Shown here one piece after another: positions 50,869-59,571 of a stretch of 64,000 bases of DNA (position 1 is its first letter; every line of letters starts with the position of its first letter). Origin of the DNA: Hymenobacter sp. H14-R3 (GTDB taxonomy: Bacteria > Bacteroidota > Bacteroidia > Cytophagales > Hymenobacteraceae); the NCBI RefSeq assembly GCF_030063445.1, contig NZ_JASITD010000002.1, positions 78,334-142,333 of the forward strand, written 5' to 3'. Made by a program: the position numbers and the translations under genes. Below the pieces are notes generated by a model. It was given only the letters and a program-made list of their open reading frames with translations. It ran no database searches and was not told the DNA's origin.

Positions 50869-51882
50869 ATGTCTGCTTCCATTCACTACCGCCGCAACGA
50901 GGCGCTGCGCACCATTCGCCCCGGCTACCTGGGCAACAAGCTCATCGGCGCCGAATACTGCAACGGCGACACGCTCTACGAGCCGCAGCTGAGCACCCTG
51001 CTGCGCTGGCAGCTCACGGCCAACCCCCAGAAGGAGGAAAAGAAGCGCGACACCTGGGCACCCCGCGTGGTGCCCTGCGCCGAAGCTTTTTTCTCGACCG
51101 ATGACATGCTGGTGTGGCTGGGCCACTCGTGCTTTCTGCTGCGCATTGCGGGCGTGAGCTTACTGCTTGACCCCGTGCTGTTTAGCTCAGTAGCGCTGCG
51201 CCACCGCCACGCGCTGCCCTGCCAGCCCACCGATGTGCGCAATATCGACTACCTGCTGCTCTCGCACGGCCACCGCGACCACATGGACGAGCAGACTATC
51301 AAGCTCTTAGCCACACAAAACCCGCAGATGAAGGCTCTCTCGGCGCTGGGCACGGCCGCGCTGCTGCGCGGCATGGCCCCCACCCTGCCGGTGCAGGAGG
51401 CCGGTTGGTGGCAGCAGTTTGACCTGGGGCCGGCCGCGCCCTTCGAAATTTACTTCCTGCCGGCCGACCACTGGCACCGCCGCTGGGTATTTGACCTTAA
51501 TAAAGTGCTGTGGGGCAGCTTTTTAATCAAGACGGAGGACCGGGTTATCTACTTCGCCGGCGACACGAGCTACGCCGACCACTTCGAGCAGATTGAACAG
51601 ACGTTTGGGCCCATCGACATTGCGCTCATGCCCATCGGGGCCTACAAGCCGCCGTTTATGATGCACCAGAGCCACCAAAACCCCCACGAGGCCGCCAAGG
51701 CGGCCAACGTGCTGCGCGCCGGCCACGTGGTGCCCATGCACCACGGCACCTTCGACCTCAGCGATGAGCCCGCCTCCGAGCCCCTGCGCCTGCTTACGGA
51801 GGTGGCGGCCGGCGGCCTGCTGCGCGGCGAGCTGCACGCCCCCGCCGTGGGCGAAGTGCTCGACTGGACGAAGTGGGAATAG
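50869..51882 (+). CDS. Metallo-beta-lactamase fold hydrolase (NAPE-PLD/UlaG-like)
   Basis: A 337-residue metallo-hydrolase: zinc motif HGHRDHMD, then a central FAGDTSYADHF and the late metal His in VPMHHGTFDLSDE. The N-terminal extension (SIHYRRNEALRTIRPGYLGN) and WLGHSCFLLRIAGVSLLLDPVL are typical of the NAPE-PLD/COG2220 branch, which cleaves phosphodiester or lactone substrates. The true substrate cannot be told. An ACTTTGC promoter-like sequence lies 36 bases upstream. A long repeat follows the gene. Confidence 0.9.
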   Translation: MSASIHYRRNEALRTIRPGYLGNKLIGAEYCNGDTLYEPQLSTLLRWQLTANPQKEEKKRDTWAPRVVPCAEAFFSTDDMLVWLGHSCFLLRIAGVSLLLDPVLFSSVALRHRHALPCQPTDVRNIDYLLLSHGHRDHMDEQTIKLLATQNPQMKALSALGTAALLRGMAPTLPVQEAGWWQQFDLGPAAPFEIYFLPADHWHRRWVFDLNKVLWGSFLIKTEDRVIYFAGDTSYADHFEQIEQTFGPIDIALMPIGAYKPPFMMHQSHQNPHEAAKAANVLRAGHVVPMHHGTFDLSDEPASEPLRLLTEVAAGGLLRGELHAPAVGEVLDWTKWE

Positions 51883-51890
51883 GTTTTTTT

Positions 51891-52030
51891 GGCTGTTAGC
51901 TGTTGGCTGCTAGCTGTTAGCTTTCTCAACCCTGGACCAGGCTAGCGGTTAAGCGCCAATAGCTTTTAGCTTTGTCGGCTTATTGGACTGGTATAAAAAG
52001 CTAACAGCTAGCAGCCAATAGCTAACAGCC
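51891..52030. repeat. Palindrome with 34-base arms, AGCTGTTAGCT family
   Basis: Arms 51891-51924 and 51997-52030 are inverted copies with one mismatch, beginning GGCTGTTAGCTGTTGGCTGC, around a 72-base loop that contains further AGCTTTTAGC-type units. It fills the gap between two plus-strand genes, and the second arm ends 6 bases before the SSS start codon. Confidence 0.9.
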
Positions 52031-52036
52031 AACAAC

Positions 52037-53539
52037 ATGTCGCCAACCCTTATTCTGAGTTTGATTGCCGGCTACTTCGCCGTGCTCATCATTATTGCGA
52101 TACTCACCTCGCGCAAGGCCACGAGCGAAAGCTTTTTTATTGCCAACCGCAACGCGCCCTGGTACATGGTGGCCTTCGCCATGATTGGCACCTCGCTTTC
52201 GGGCGTCACATTCATCTCGGTGCCGGGCAATGTGTATGGCAAAAGCTGGAGCTACCTGGCTGTGGCCCTGGGCTTTGTGGCGGGCTACGTGGTGATTGGC
52301 ACCGTGCTGCTGCCGCTCTATTATCGGCTGCAATTGGTGAGTATTTACTCATACCTGGAGCAGCGCTTTGGCTACTGGAGCTACAAAACGGGGGCGCTGT
52401 TTTTTCTGATTTCGCGCTCGCTGGGCTCGGCCCTGCGGCTGTACCTGGTGGCGGGCGTGTTGCAACTGGCGGTGTTCGATTCGATGGGCGTACCGTTCTC
52501 CATCACGGTGGTGGTCAGTATTTTATTCATCTACCTCTACACGTTTAAGGGTGGGCTCAAGACTATTCTCTGGACTGATACCTTCCAGACGATGGCCATG
52601 CTGAGCTGCGTGGGGTTGAGCATCTACTTCATGTCGGATGCGCTCAATTATTCCTTCAAGCAGCTCATTAGCACGGTGCACGACAGCCCCATGTCGCAGG
52701 TGTATTTCGCTGATTTTCGGGATGATAAGTTTTTCTGGAAGCAGTTTGCCTCCGGCATGTTTATCACCATCGTGATGACCGGCCTCGACCAGGATTTGAT
52801 GCAAAAAAACCTGAGCTGCCGCAGCCTCGGCGAGGCCCAGAAAAACCTGTTCTGGTTCACGCCCGTCATCGTGAGCGTCAATATCTTGTTTCTCACGCTG
52901 GGCGTGCTGCTGTATAAATACGCCGCCGCACGGGGCCTCGACCTGGCCCACCTGCCGCAGCTGCTCAACGTGAAGGGTACCCTCGATACCGACAAGGTGT
53001 TCCCGTTTCTGGCCACCACGCAGTTTTCGCTGGCGGCGGGCATCATCTTTATTCTGGGCATTATCGCCGTTACCTACGCCTCCGCCGACTCGGCCATGAC
53101 GGCCCTCACCACGTCGTTTTGCATTGATTTTCTGGATATTAAGCAGTATTCGGAGGCCAAGCAAACGCAGCTGCGCCAGCTCACGCACATGGGCTGGTCG
53201 ATAGTGCTGATTGTGATTATCCTCATTTTCCGAGCCCTCAACGAGCAAAGCCTGATTGATGCCGTGTACAAGGCGGCCGGCTTCACCTATGGGCCGCTGC
53301 TGGGGTTGTTTGCGTTCGGTATTTTCACCACCCGGCGGCTGCACGAACGGCTGGTGCTACCCACCTGCGTGGCGGGCGTGGCCCTCACCTACCTCATCGT
53401 GTCGCACTCGGTGCAGTGGCTGGGCGGCTATAAGTTCGGCTTCGAGATTTTGCTGCTCAATGGCGCGCTCATCTACCTGGGGCTACTCTTGATTTCGCGG
53501 CCCGGCGACCGAACCGAAGCCGCCCCGCAATTGTCCTAA
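52037..53539 (+). CDS. Sodium:solute symporter (SSS family)
   Basis: A 500-residue transporter with 13 predicted membrane helices and the SSS signature region (FAMIGTSLSGVTFISVPGNVYGKSWSYLAVALGFVAGY, then ISRSLGSALRLYLVAGVLQ, YTFKGGLKTILWTD and FASGMFITIVMTGLDQDLMQKNLSCRSLGEAQKNL). It imports a sugar, amino acid, carboxylate or vitamin with sodium. The substrate is unknown. Its start is placed just after the palindrome's right arm, so that repeat covers the whole leader. Confidence 0.94.
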   Translation: MSPTLILSLIAGYFAVLIIIAILTSRKATSESFFIANRNAPWYMVAFAMIGTSLSGVTFISVPGNVYGKSWSYLAVALGFVAGYVVIGTVLLPLYYRLQLVSIYSYLEQRFGYWSYKTGALFFLISRSLGSALRLYLVAGVLQLAVFDSMGVPFSITVVVSILFIYLYTFKGGLKTILWTDTFQTMAMLSCVGLSIYFMSDALNYSFKQLISTVHDSPMSQVYFADFRDDKFFWKQFASGMFITIVMTGLDQDLMQKNLSCRSLGEAQKNLFWFTPVIVSVNILFLTLGVLLYKYAAARGLDLAHLPQLLNVKGTLDTDKVFPFLATTQFSLAAGIIFILGIIAVTYASADSAMTALTTSFCIDFLDIKQYSEAKQTQLRQLTHMGWSIVLIVIILIFRALNEQSLIDAVYKAAGFTYGPLLGLFAFGIFTTRRLHERLVLPTCVAGVALTYLIVSHSVQWLGGYKFGFEILLLNGALIYLGLLLISRPGDRTEAAPQLS

Positions 53540-53598
53540 CTTGGGGTGTGGGTAGCCGCTTTTGGCAGCACCCGTACTTTTCATTTCCTATTGATTCT

Positions 53599-54108
53599 AT
53601 GCGTTTTAGCTTATTTCTGCTGGCCCTGGCCGCGCCCCTGGCTACCCTGGCCCAAACCAGGCCCGCCCCGGCGGCCAAGGCCCCCATCGTGCTCGCGCCC
53701 GGCAACATGAAGCTGCAAGCCGGCGGCGGGGCCGACAACCGCCCCGACCACGCGCCAGAGTTTCCGGGCGGCGAGGAGGCCATGGGCGAGTTCTTCACCC
53801 AAAATGTGAAGATTCCGGTGAAAGCCAAGCAGGCCCGCGTGACCGGCGACGTGCTCGTGACCGCCACCGTGGGCACCGACGGCAAGCTCACCAACCCCAT
53901 CATTGCCAAGGGCTTAACGCCCGAGTGCAACGCCGAGGCCCTGCGCGTGGTGCAGGCCCTGCCGGCCTGGCAGCCCGCCACCCGGCGCGGCGTGCCGGTG
54001 CCCATAATGGTACAAGTACCCGTGCCGTTCGACAACGCGGGCGTGGTCAAGTTTGAGAACGACCGCAAGGTGCCGCGCTCGGCCAAGGACGCGCCGGGGC
54101 TGAACTAG
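53599..54108 (+). CDS. Exported TonB C-terminal domain protein
   Basis: A 169-residue protein with a signal peptide (SLFLLALAAPLATLAQT) and a TonB_C-like domain at about 70-160 (FFTQNVKIPVKAKQARVTGDVLVTATVGTDGKLTNPIIAKGLTPECNAEALRVVQALPAWQPA). This is a soluble or lipid-free variant of the energy-transducer domain common in Bacteroidota, lacking the membrane anchor and the Pro-rich spacer. It is likely to bind partners in the periplasm; its role is unknown. Confidence 0.85.
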   Translation: MRFSLFLLALAAPLATLAQTRPAPAAKAPIVLAPGNMKLQAGGGADNRPDHAPEFPGGEEAMGEFFTQNVKIPVKAKQARVTGDVLVTATVGTDGKLTNPIIAKGLTPECNAEALRVVQALPAWQPATRRGVPVPIMVQVPVPFDNAGVVKFENDRKVPRSAKDAPGLN

Positions 54109-54478
54109 GTTTTGGCGCTCGCCAGCCGGCCGGCGTGGGCCGGCCGACCGGTTTATTCTGGTAGGCGCTTGATTTTCAGTAGTAACGGGGCGGCCCGCGT
54201 TTTTTAATGATGACTGGGCGGGTGACCTTTTTACTAACAACTAGTCGGCCCGCATTTGTCAACGACAACCGGTCGGCCGGCTGATGCGAAACTCCCCTGG
54301 GTGTTGCGCTGGCTGGTAGCTCAGGTTGATTACTAAGTAAAAACGTTGTGCTCAGCGGCGTGGACGCCGGCGAAGCATGACGTTCTTTTGTAGAAGTTTA
54401 GCAAACAGTTCAAAGCAATTTTGACTTGTTTGCGTCTAGTATATAAGCCGGCCGGCCCCTCGCCGGCCCGATTGAATT
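54109..54478. other. Repeat-rich intergenic region, no gene
   Basis: The 370 bases hold inverted GCCGGCCGACCGGTT units (54138-54153 and 54267-54281), two related direct copies of CGGCCCGC(G/A)TTT (54192 and 54246), and a diverged AACGT-TGCT / GAAGCATGACGTT palindrome (54347-54394). The last 50 bases are AT-rich and probably carry the promoter of the ABC transporter. Confidence 0.65.
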
Positions 54479-56329
54479 ATGGCAAGAAGTGGACTGAATA
54501 CCAGCGGCAACGACGCAACCGCCGACCTACCCAAACCAAAAGTTAACAAAGAGTCGCTCAAGCGCAGCCTGCGGATTTTTCGCTACGTGCTGCCCTACCG
54601 GGGCAAGTTTGCGGTGGGCATGGTGCTGCTGGTGCTCAGCAGCCTCAGCACCATGTCATTTCCGTGGATAGGCGGCAAGCTGGTGGATGCGGCCACCGAC
54701 AAGCCCTTCACGCTGCCCGGCGGTATGGTGCTGGATATCAACCACATTGCGTTGGGGCTGTTTCTGGTAACGATATTGCAGGGCGTGTTTTCGTTCGGGC
54801 GCATCTGGTTTTTTACGCAGGTGAGCGAGTTCACGGTGCGCGACATCCGGCAGGCGCTCTACGCTAAGTTCGTGCAGCTGCCCATTCCGTTTTTCGAGCA
54901 AAACCGCGTGGGGGCCATCACCTCGCGCATTACCAGCGACGTAGCCCAGATTCAGGACTCGTTTTCGCTGACGCTGGCCGAGCTGTTTCGGCAGATATTT
55001 ACGCTGGTGGCGGGCCTGGCCTTCATCATGTTTGTGTCGTGGAAGCTGTCGGTATTTATGCTGGTCACGTTTCCGCCCATCGTGCTGGTAGCGGGCCTGT
55101 TCGGGCGCAAAATCCGCACCCTGGCCAAGACGGTGCAGCAGGAGCTGGCCCACACCAACACCATTGTGGAGGAAACCCTGCAAGCCATCAATTCGGTGAA
55201 GGCGTTCACCAATGAGCAGTTTGAAATTGGGCGCTACACCACCTCGCTGCGCAAGGTGGTGCAGGCGGCGCTGCAAAGCAACCTCTACCGCGGCGGCTTC
55301 GTGTCGTTCGTGATTATCGGCCTGTTTGGGGGTATTATTCTGGTGCTGTGGCGCGGCGCTACGCTGGTACACACGCCCATAACCGACCCCAACCACCTCA
55401 ATATCGGCCAGTTAGTGTCGTTCCTGCTCTACACGGTGTACATCGGGGCCTCGGTGGCGGGGCTGGGTGAGCTCTACGGCAAGGTGCAGAGCACGCTGGG
55501 CGCGAGCGAGCGCATTCTGGAAATACTGGACGAAACGCCCGAGCCCACGCACCTGGAGCCAGCTATCGGCCTGGTGCCCAGCCAGATTAAGGGCGACATT
55601 CGCTACGAGCACGTGGCCTTCCGCTACCCCACCCGGCCCGACGTGGCCGTGCTGCAAGACATTGACTTCCACATTAAATCGGGCGAGAAAATCGCGCTCG
55701 TGGGCCCCAGCGGCGCGGGCAAAAGCACAATTGCCGGCTTGCTCATGCAGTTTTACCCGCTCAGCGGCGGCCGCATCGTGGTCGATGGTCACGACGTAAA
55801 GGACTACGACCTCACCAGCCTGCGCCGCCACATCGGCATCGTGCCCCAGGAAACGCTGCTTTTCGGCGGCACCATCCGCGAGAACATCGCCTACGGCAAG
55901 CCCGGCGCCACCGAGGCCGAAATCATTGAAGCCGCCCAGCGCGCCAATACCTGGCAGTTTATTTCGGCCTTCCCCGAGGGCCTCGATACGGTGGTGGGCG
56001 ACCGCGGCATCAAGCTGTCGGGCGGGCAGCGCCAGCGCGTGGCCATCGCCCGCGCCATCCTGAAAAACCCCGCCATCCTCATTCTCGACGAAGCCACCTC
56101 CTCGCTCGATAGCGAGAGCGAAAAGCTGGTGCAGGGCGCCCTCGATGAGCTGATGCAGCACCGCACCAGCCTCATCATCGCCCACCGCCTTTCGACTATC
56201 CGCAAGGTGGACAAGATTTTAGTGATTGACGGTGGCCGCATTGTGGAAGCCGGCTCGCACGAGGAATTGAGCGACCGTGAGGGTGGGCTGTACGCCAATT
56301 TGCTGCGGTTGCAGTTTGAATTGGCGTAG
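54479..56329 (+). CDS. ABC transporter, fused permease/ATPase (exporter type)
   Basis: A 616-residue half-transporter. The membrane domain (about 30-345) has six helices with the exporter coupling motifs (ALYAKFVQLPIPFFEQNRVGAITSRITSDVAQI). The ATPase domain (about 375-610) has Walker A GPSGAGKST, Q-loop IGIVPQETLLFGGTIREN, signature LSGGQRQR, Walker B LILDEATSSLDSES and H-loop IAHRLST. It works as a homodimer or with another half. The layout matches MsbA/lipid-A or peptide exporters; the cargo is not known. Confidence 0.95.
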   Translation: MARSGLNTSGNDATADLPKPKVNKESLKRSLRIFRYVLPYRGKFAVGMVLLVLSSLSTMSFPWIGGKLVDAATDKPFTLPGGMVLDINHIALGLFLVTILQGVFSFGRIWFFTQVSEFTVRDIRQALYAKFVQLPIPFFEQNRVGAITSRITSDVAQIQDSFSLTLAELFRQIFTLVAGLAFIMFVSWKLSVFMLVTFPPIVLVAGLFGRKIRTLAKTVQQELAHTNTIVEETLQAINSVKAFTNEQFEIGRYTTSLRKVVQAALQSNLYRGGFVSFVIIGLFGGIILVLWRGATLVHTPITDPNHLNIGQLVSFLLYTVYIGASVAGLGELYGKVQSTLGASERILEILDETPEPTHLEPAIGLVPSQIKGDIRYEHVAFRYPTRPDVAVLQDIDFHIKSGEKIALVGPSGAGKSTIAGLLMQFYPLSGGRIVVDGHDVKDYDLTSLRRHIGIVPQETLLFGGTIRENIAYGKPGATEAEIIEAAQRANTWQFISAFPEGLDTVVGDRGIKLSGGQRQRVAIARAILKNPAILILDEATSSLDSESEKLVQGALDELMQHRTSLIIAHRLSTIRKVDKILVIDGGRIVEAGSHEELSDREGGLYANLLRLQFELA

Positions 56330-56331
56330 CT

Positions 56332-56550
56332 ATGCTTGACCCCGGTTATTATATTGGCCGCAAGGGTAAAATTACCAACGGAGAATATCTTGGCTGGACT
56401 ATTGAAGTTGTAAATGACTCGGCGGGCGAAACCGGCGGTTATTTTATTCTGTACTTTAGTAAGGATGGCGGCGGTAACGACTGGCTAGAAAAGAAGAAAA
56501 ACCTTATTCATTACTTTGCAGAAACTGACTGGGTTATTGAGTGGCAATGA
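56332..56550 (+). CDS. Small low-GC hypothetical protein
   Basis: A 72-residue protein rich in Gly, Trp and Tyr (MLDPGYYIGRKGKITNGEYL to HYFAETDWVIEWQ), predicted beta-rich. It starts two bases after the ABC transporter stop, but its base composition is much more A+T-rich than the transporter's, as is the next 300 bases. No family recognised. A small immunity-like or foreign gene is possible, but this is only inference. Confidence 0.6.
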   Translation: MLDPGYYIGRKGKITNGEYLGWTIEVVNDSAGETGGYFILYFSKDGGGNDWLEKKKNLIHYFAETDWVIEWQ

Positions 56551-56577
56551 TATTTCTACAATTTAAAGCAAATTTAA

Positions 56578-56763
56578 ATATCTAATACCCAGCTTTTAGA
56601 AGAAATTGATTCCCTCCCACCCAACCTCCAGGAGGAGGTGCAGGATTTTGTAACCTTTTTGAAAACGAAGGTGCAGAAGCAGCAACCGCCGCTGGCGAAA
56701 CGGCAGTTTGGGGCTGGTAATGGGCTCATTATCATAACGAATGATTTTAATAGACAGGTATAG
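56578..56763 (+). pseudogene. DUF2281-like antitoxin remnant without start codon
   Basis: The frame encodes SNTQLLEEIDSLPPNLQEEV, then a helix and KRQFGAGNGLIIITNDFNRQ, which resembles small VapB-type/DUF2281 antitoxin proteins. It begins after an in-frame TAA with the codon ATA (56578-56580) at the expected start and has no ATG, GTG or TTG near, so the start seems to be lost. The normal acidic C-terminal tail is also missing. No toxin gene is visible. Confidence 0.55.
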
Positions 56764-57074
56764 TATTTACAATAATATACTTAACGCGACTGCTCCTCGA
56801 CACGCACGCTTTCCGTTGGTTTTACACAGGAAATAAATGACTGAGTAGTACGGCAGAATTTCTCATCAATAATTTGAGTAATGAGTGCTTTTTAAGCATC
56901 GCCCGGCGTATTTCCAGGTGAGGGCGGCAGCGGCCAGGGCGGGATACGGGATTTCCATACGCGCCGTGGCCCGGCGGGGGTGCTACGCGCCGGGCCACGG
57001 CCGCAAGCTACTCGGTAAGTGGCTTGCGGCCAACCAATTGCTGGCCCCGCCGGGCCCGGCCACGGGCGGCGGGC
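56764..57074. other. Intergenic region with overlapping hairpins
   Basis: The left half is AT-rich and featureless. The right half holds two hairpins: a perfect 14-base stem (56963-56976 with 56988-57001) and a perfect 10-base stem (56999-57008 with 57022-57031) that share bases 56999-57001, so they cannot form together. They lie downstream of the minus-strand zinc-ribbon gene. Confidence 0.7.
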
Positions 57075-57722
57075 CTAGTTTTTGGTGCCGCACTCAGCAC
57101 AAAATTTCTGCTCGGGCTTGAGGCTGGTGCCGCAGCCGGCGCAAAACCGCTCCTGGGTTTTGGCGGCGGGGTTGGCGATGCCGCAGCTGGGGCAAAACTT
57201 TTGGCCGGCCGCGAGCTTGGCCTGGCAGTTGGGGCACTGCACGAGGGTACCGCGGCCAAAAAAATCGAGGTCTTGGGTGTAGTCGGTGGCGCGGGTTTTG
57301 GTGCGAATCTGCTCGCGGGCGGCCTGCGACTGCTGGGCCCGCAGCTCCTCGTGCTCGTCGGGGGCGCAGGCTTCGCAAAGGCCGGCGCTGTGGTTCCAGC
57401 ACACATCGGGGCACACCCAGTGGCCGCAGCGCGTGCACTGCTTGAAATTTTTCTTACCCTCAGCCACGGCCGTTTCCAGGGCCTCGTCGTGGGCCTTGCC
57501 ACCCACAGCCTGCTGAATCTGGTAGGCCGCGTTCTGCATCCCACCCAAGCCGCCAAAAAAGTTGCCCGCCGCGCTCAGCAAGCTGCCGGCAATGCCAATC
57601 GCATTGGGCTGAAAACGAGACATATAGCCGTTGCGGCACTGGTCGCAATGAAACTTAAACTGAAAACCTTTGTCGGTGGACAGGTCGTCGTAATTAGCGA
57701 CGAATTGAATCATGTTGCTCAT
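57075..57722 (-). CDS. Zinc-ribbon protein with two C-terminal double-Cys motifs
   Basis: The 215-residue protein starts MSNMIQFVANYDDLSTDKG and has an N-terminal region with FHCDQCRNGY, a central CTRCGHWVCPDVCW-CEAC cluster and two C-terminal zinc ribbons (CPNCQAKLAAGQKFCPSCG and FCAGCGTSLKPEQKFCAECG). It binds several zinc ions and probably acts as an adaptor or interacts with nucleic acid or membrane partners. A Gly-rich stretch (AGNFFGGLGGMQNAA) is present. The next gene upstream, on the same strand, is the HAD protein. Confidence 0.8.
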   Translation of the reverse strand: MSNMIQFVANYDDLSTDKGFQFKFHCDQCRNGYMSRFQPNAIGIAGSLLSAAGNFFGGLGGMQNAAYQIQQAVGGKAHDEALETAVAEGKKNFKQCTRCGHWVCPDVCWNHSAGLCEACAPDEHEELRAQQSQAAREQIRTKTRATDYTQDLDFFGRGTLVQCPNCQAKLAAGQKFCPSCGIANPAAKTQERFCAGCGTSLKPEQKFCAECGTKN

Positions 57723-57802
57723 GGCACGGGCGCGTAAGTTGGCGGCGTAAATGTAAGGCGCACAGCCGCTGGGCAACTGTATCGCGGCCCGGCCGGCTGG
57801 CA

Positions 57803-58237
57803 TTACAGGCGGGCCTGCACCTTGGCCACCCACCCGGCATCGGTGGGACTGATTACCAGCATGTTGAAGCCGTAGCGCTCGGCTTCTATTCGCACGCCCT
57901 CCGAGTCGTCAATCAGCAAATCAATCCCAAACTGCGGCGGGTATTTAGTGCTGCGCACCCTCACCTCGCGGTTGTGCCGCGCCTGGTTCACTACTCCATG
58001 GAGGCGAATACCGTGCAGCCAAAATAGCCGCCGGATGTAGCCCGCGCTGCGGTACGAGGTGGTGTATACCCACAGTTCCCAGCCCTGAGCCCGGCAAAAC
58101 TCACACAGCTCCACAGTGCCTGCCCGCAGCGATTCCTTGCCCAGCAGCCATGCCCAAAGCTTGCGTTTCGGCGCTTTCAGCGCAAAGTGGTATTCGCCCC
58201 AAATCAGGGTATTGTTCAGGTCGAAGGTGATGCGCAT
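57803..58237 (-). CDS. HAD superfamily hydrolase-like protein
   Basis: A 144-residue protein with the HAD nucleophile motif modified: MRITFDLNNTLIWG has Asp6 but Asn at the second position, where phosphatases have Asp (DxDxT). Motif II (WVYTTSYRSAGYIRRLF) and the acidic motif IV (IDLLIDDSEGVRIEA) are present. Losing the acid/base Asp suggests a phosphatase-inactive or altered enzyme. Its start is taken at MRITFDLN rather than 45 bases upstream. Confidence 0.75.
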   Translation of the reverse strand: MRITFDLNNTLIWGEYHFALKAPKRKLWAWLLGKESLRAGTVELCEFCRAQGWELWVYTTSYRSAGYIRRLFWLHGIRLHGVVNQARHNREVRVRSTKYPPQFGIDLLIDDSEGVRIEAERYGFNMLVISPTDAGWVAKVQARL

Positions 58238-58477
58238 GAGGCGTTGGCGAATGGGGAAATGGTCAGGAAAATCCAGCTGCAATGGCCCTACCTAGGCACG
58301 CAAGCGCCTTGGGCAAATGTAGCTTCGGCCGCGGCTGGCGGGTAATTTCGGATGTTAATAGCTCATTATCAGTTATTTATTATTTTATTGCCTTGAACTA
58401 GGCTGGGCCGGCAGCTTTCTGGACCACCCGCCGTACAAGCCACTACTTTATTATTTATTCATCAAAATCAATTTTTT

Positions 58478-59470
58478 ATGACTTCCTTTTTCCTGTCGGC
58501 TCGCACTGGGTCAGCTGCCTTACCGCGCGTGGTGGGCCTGGCGGCCTTAGCAGTGGGTTTGCTGGGCCTGTTGCCAGGCTGCTCTAAGCAAGACTACCCC
58601 ATTGCGGTGCCCACCCCCGCCAAAATAACGGTGCCGCAGCGGGCACTCTCGCCCGAGGGCATTCAGTATGATGAAACCAATAAGCGCTTTATTGTGAGCT
58701 CGCGCACCCAGGGCCGCATCGGCACCGTGCGCGACGACAGCACCTACACCCAGCTCGCTGACGACCCCCGGCTGGTTTCGACCATCGGCCTGAACCTCGA
58801 CGGTACCCGCCAGCGCCTGCTGGCCGCCGTGTCGGATATTGGCGTCAACACCGCCCGTTCCACGGCCACTACGCTGCGCAAGCTGGCGGCCCTCGCCATC
58901 TTTAATCCCAGCAGCGGCGCGCTGCTCAGCTACGTCGATTTGGGGGCGCTGCGGCCCACGCTGCCGCACATTGCCGTCGACACCCAGGGCAACGCCTACA
59001 TCACCGACAGCCTCTCGCCCATCATCTACAAGGTGGATGCGCAGGGCGTGGCCACGGTTTTTCTGGAAAACCCGCAGCTGAGCGGCGGCACCGGTTTCGG
59101 GCTCAATGGCATCGTGTTTCACCCCGATGGCTACCTGCTGACGGCCAAGACCAGCGATGGCACGCTGTATAAAGTACCCCTCGCCAACCCCACCGGCTTC
59201 ACCACCGTAACCACCACCCAGAGCCTGGTGGGCGCCGACGGCCTGCTGCTGCTCGACAACAACACCCTGCTAGTAGTAGCGGGCAGCCAAAACACCGTTT
59301 TCCGCATGGCCAGCACCAACGCCTGGGCTACTACCGCCCCCACCGGCAGCTTCGCCACGGGGGCCGTGAGCGCCACCACCATCGCCCGCCGCAATGGCAC
59401 GGAGGCATTTGTACTGTACCCGTACACGGCCACCTCGCCGCGCTTTGCCATTACGAAGGCGGTTTTTTAA
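58478..59470 (+). CDS. SMP-30/gluconolactonase-like beta-propeller lipoprotein
   Basis: A 330-residue protein with a lipobox (LAVGLLGLLPGCSKQ, Cys about 35) and a beta-propeller like SMP-30/strictosidine synthase repeats: ALSPEGIQYDETNKRFIVSS, PHIAVDTQGNAYITDS, NGIVFHPDGYLLTAKTSDGTLYKVPL, GADGLLLLDNNTLLVVAG. Whether it is an enzyme or binding protein is unknown. A strong terminator follows. Confidence 0.85.
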   Translation: MTSFFLSARTGSAALPRVVGLAALAVGLLGLLPGCSKQDYPIAVPTPAKITVPQRALSPEGIQYDETNKRFIVSSRTQGRIGTVRDDSTYTQLADDPRLVSTIGLNLDGTRQRLLAAVSDIGVNTARSTATTLRKLAALAIFNPSSGALLSYVDLGALRPTLPHIAVDTQGNAYITDSLSPIIYKVDAQGVATVFLENPQLSGGTGFGLNGIVFHPDGYLLTAKTSDGTLYKVPLANPTGFTTVTTTQSLVGADGLLLLDNNTLLVVAGSQNTVFRMASTNAWATTAPTGSFATGAVSATTIARRNGTEAFVLYPYTATSPRFAITKAVF

Positions 59471-59502
59471 ACGAGTTTCACGCAGGGTTTTGGGATGTTG
59501 AA

Positions 59503-59563
59503 GCGCAGGTTTTCGCAGGGCTGGACGCACCATATTTCTACGAAAACCTGCGCGATTTTTTTT
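59503..59563 (+). terminator. Terminator with 13-base stem after the propeller gene
   Basis: GCGCAGGTTTTCG (59503-59515) pairs with CGAAAACCTGCGC (59541-59553) around a 25-base loop, followed by TTTTTTTT. An extra related CGCAGGGTTTTGG copy lies upstream at 59481. Confidence 0.8.
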
Positions 59564-59571
59564 ACCGTGAG

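Noticed and set aside
54240..54478. A gene in the 370-base gap before the ABC transporter.
   Set aside because: Only repeat-derived open frames are present, without start signals or coding character.
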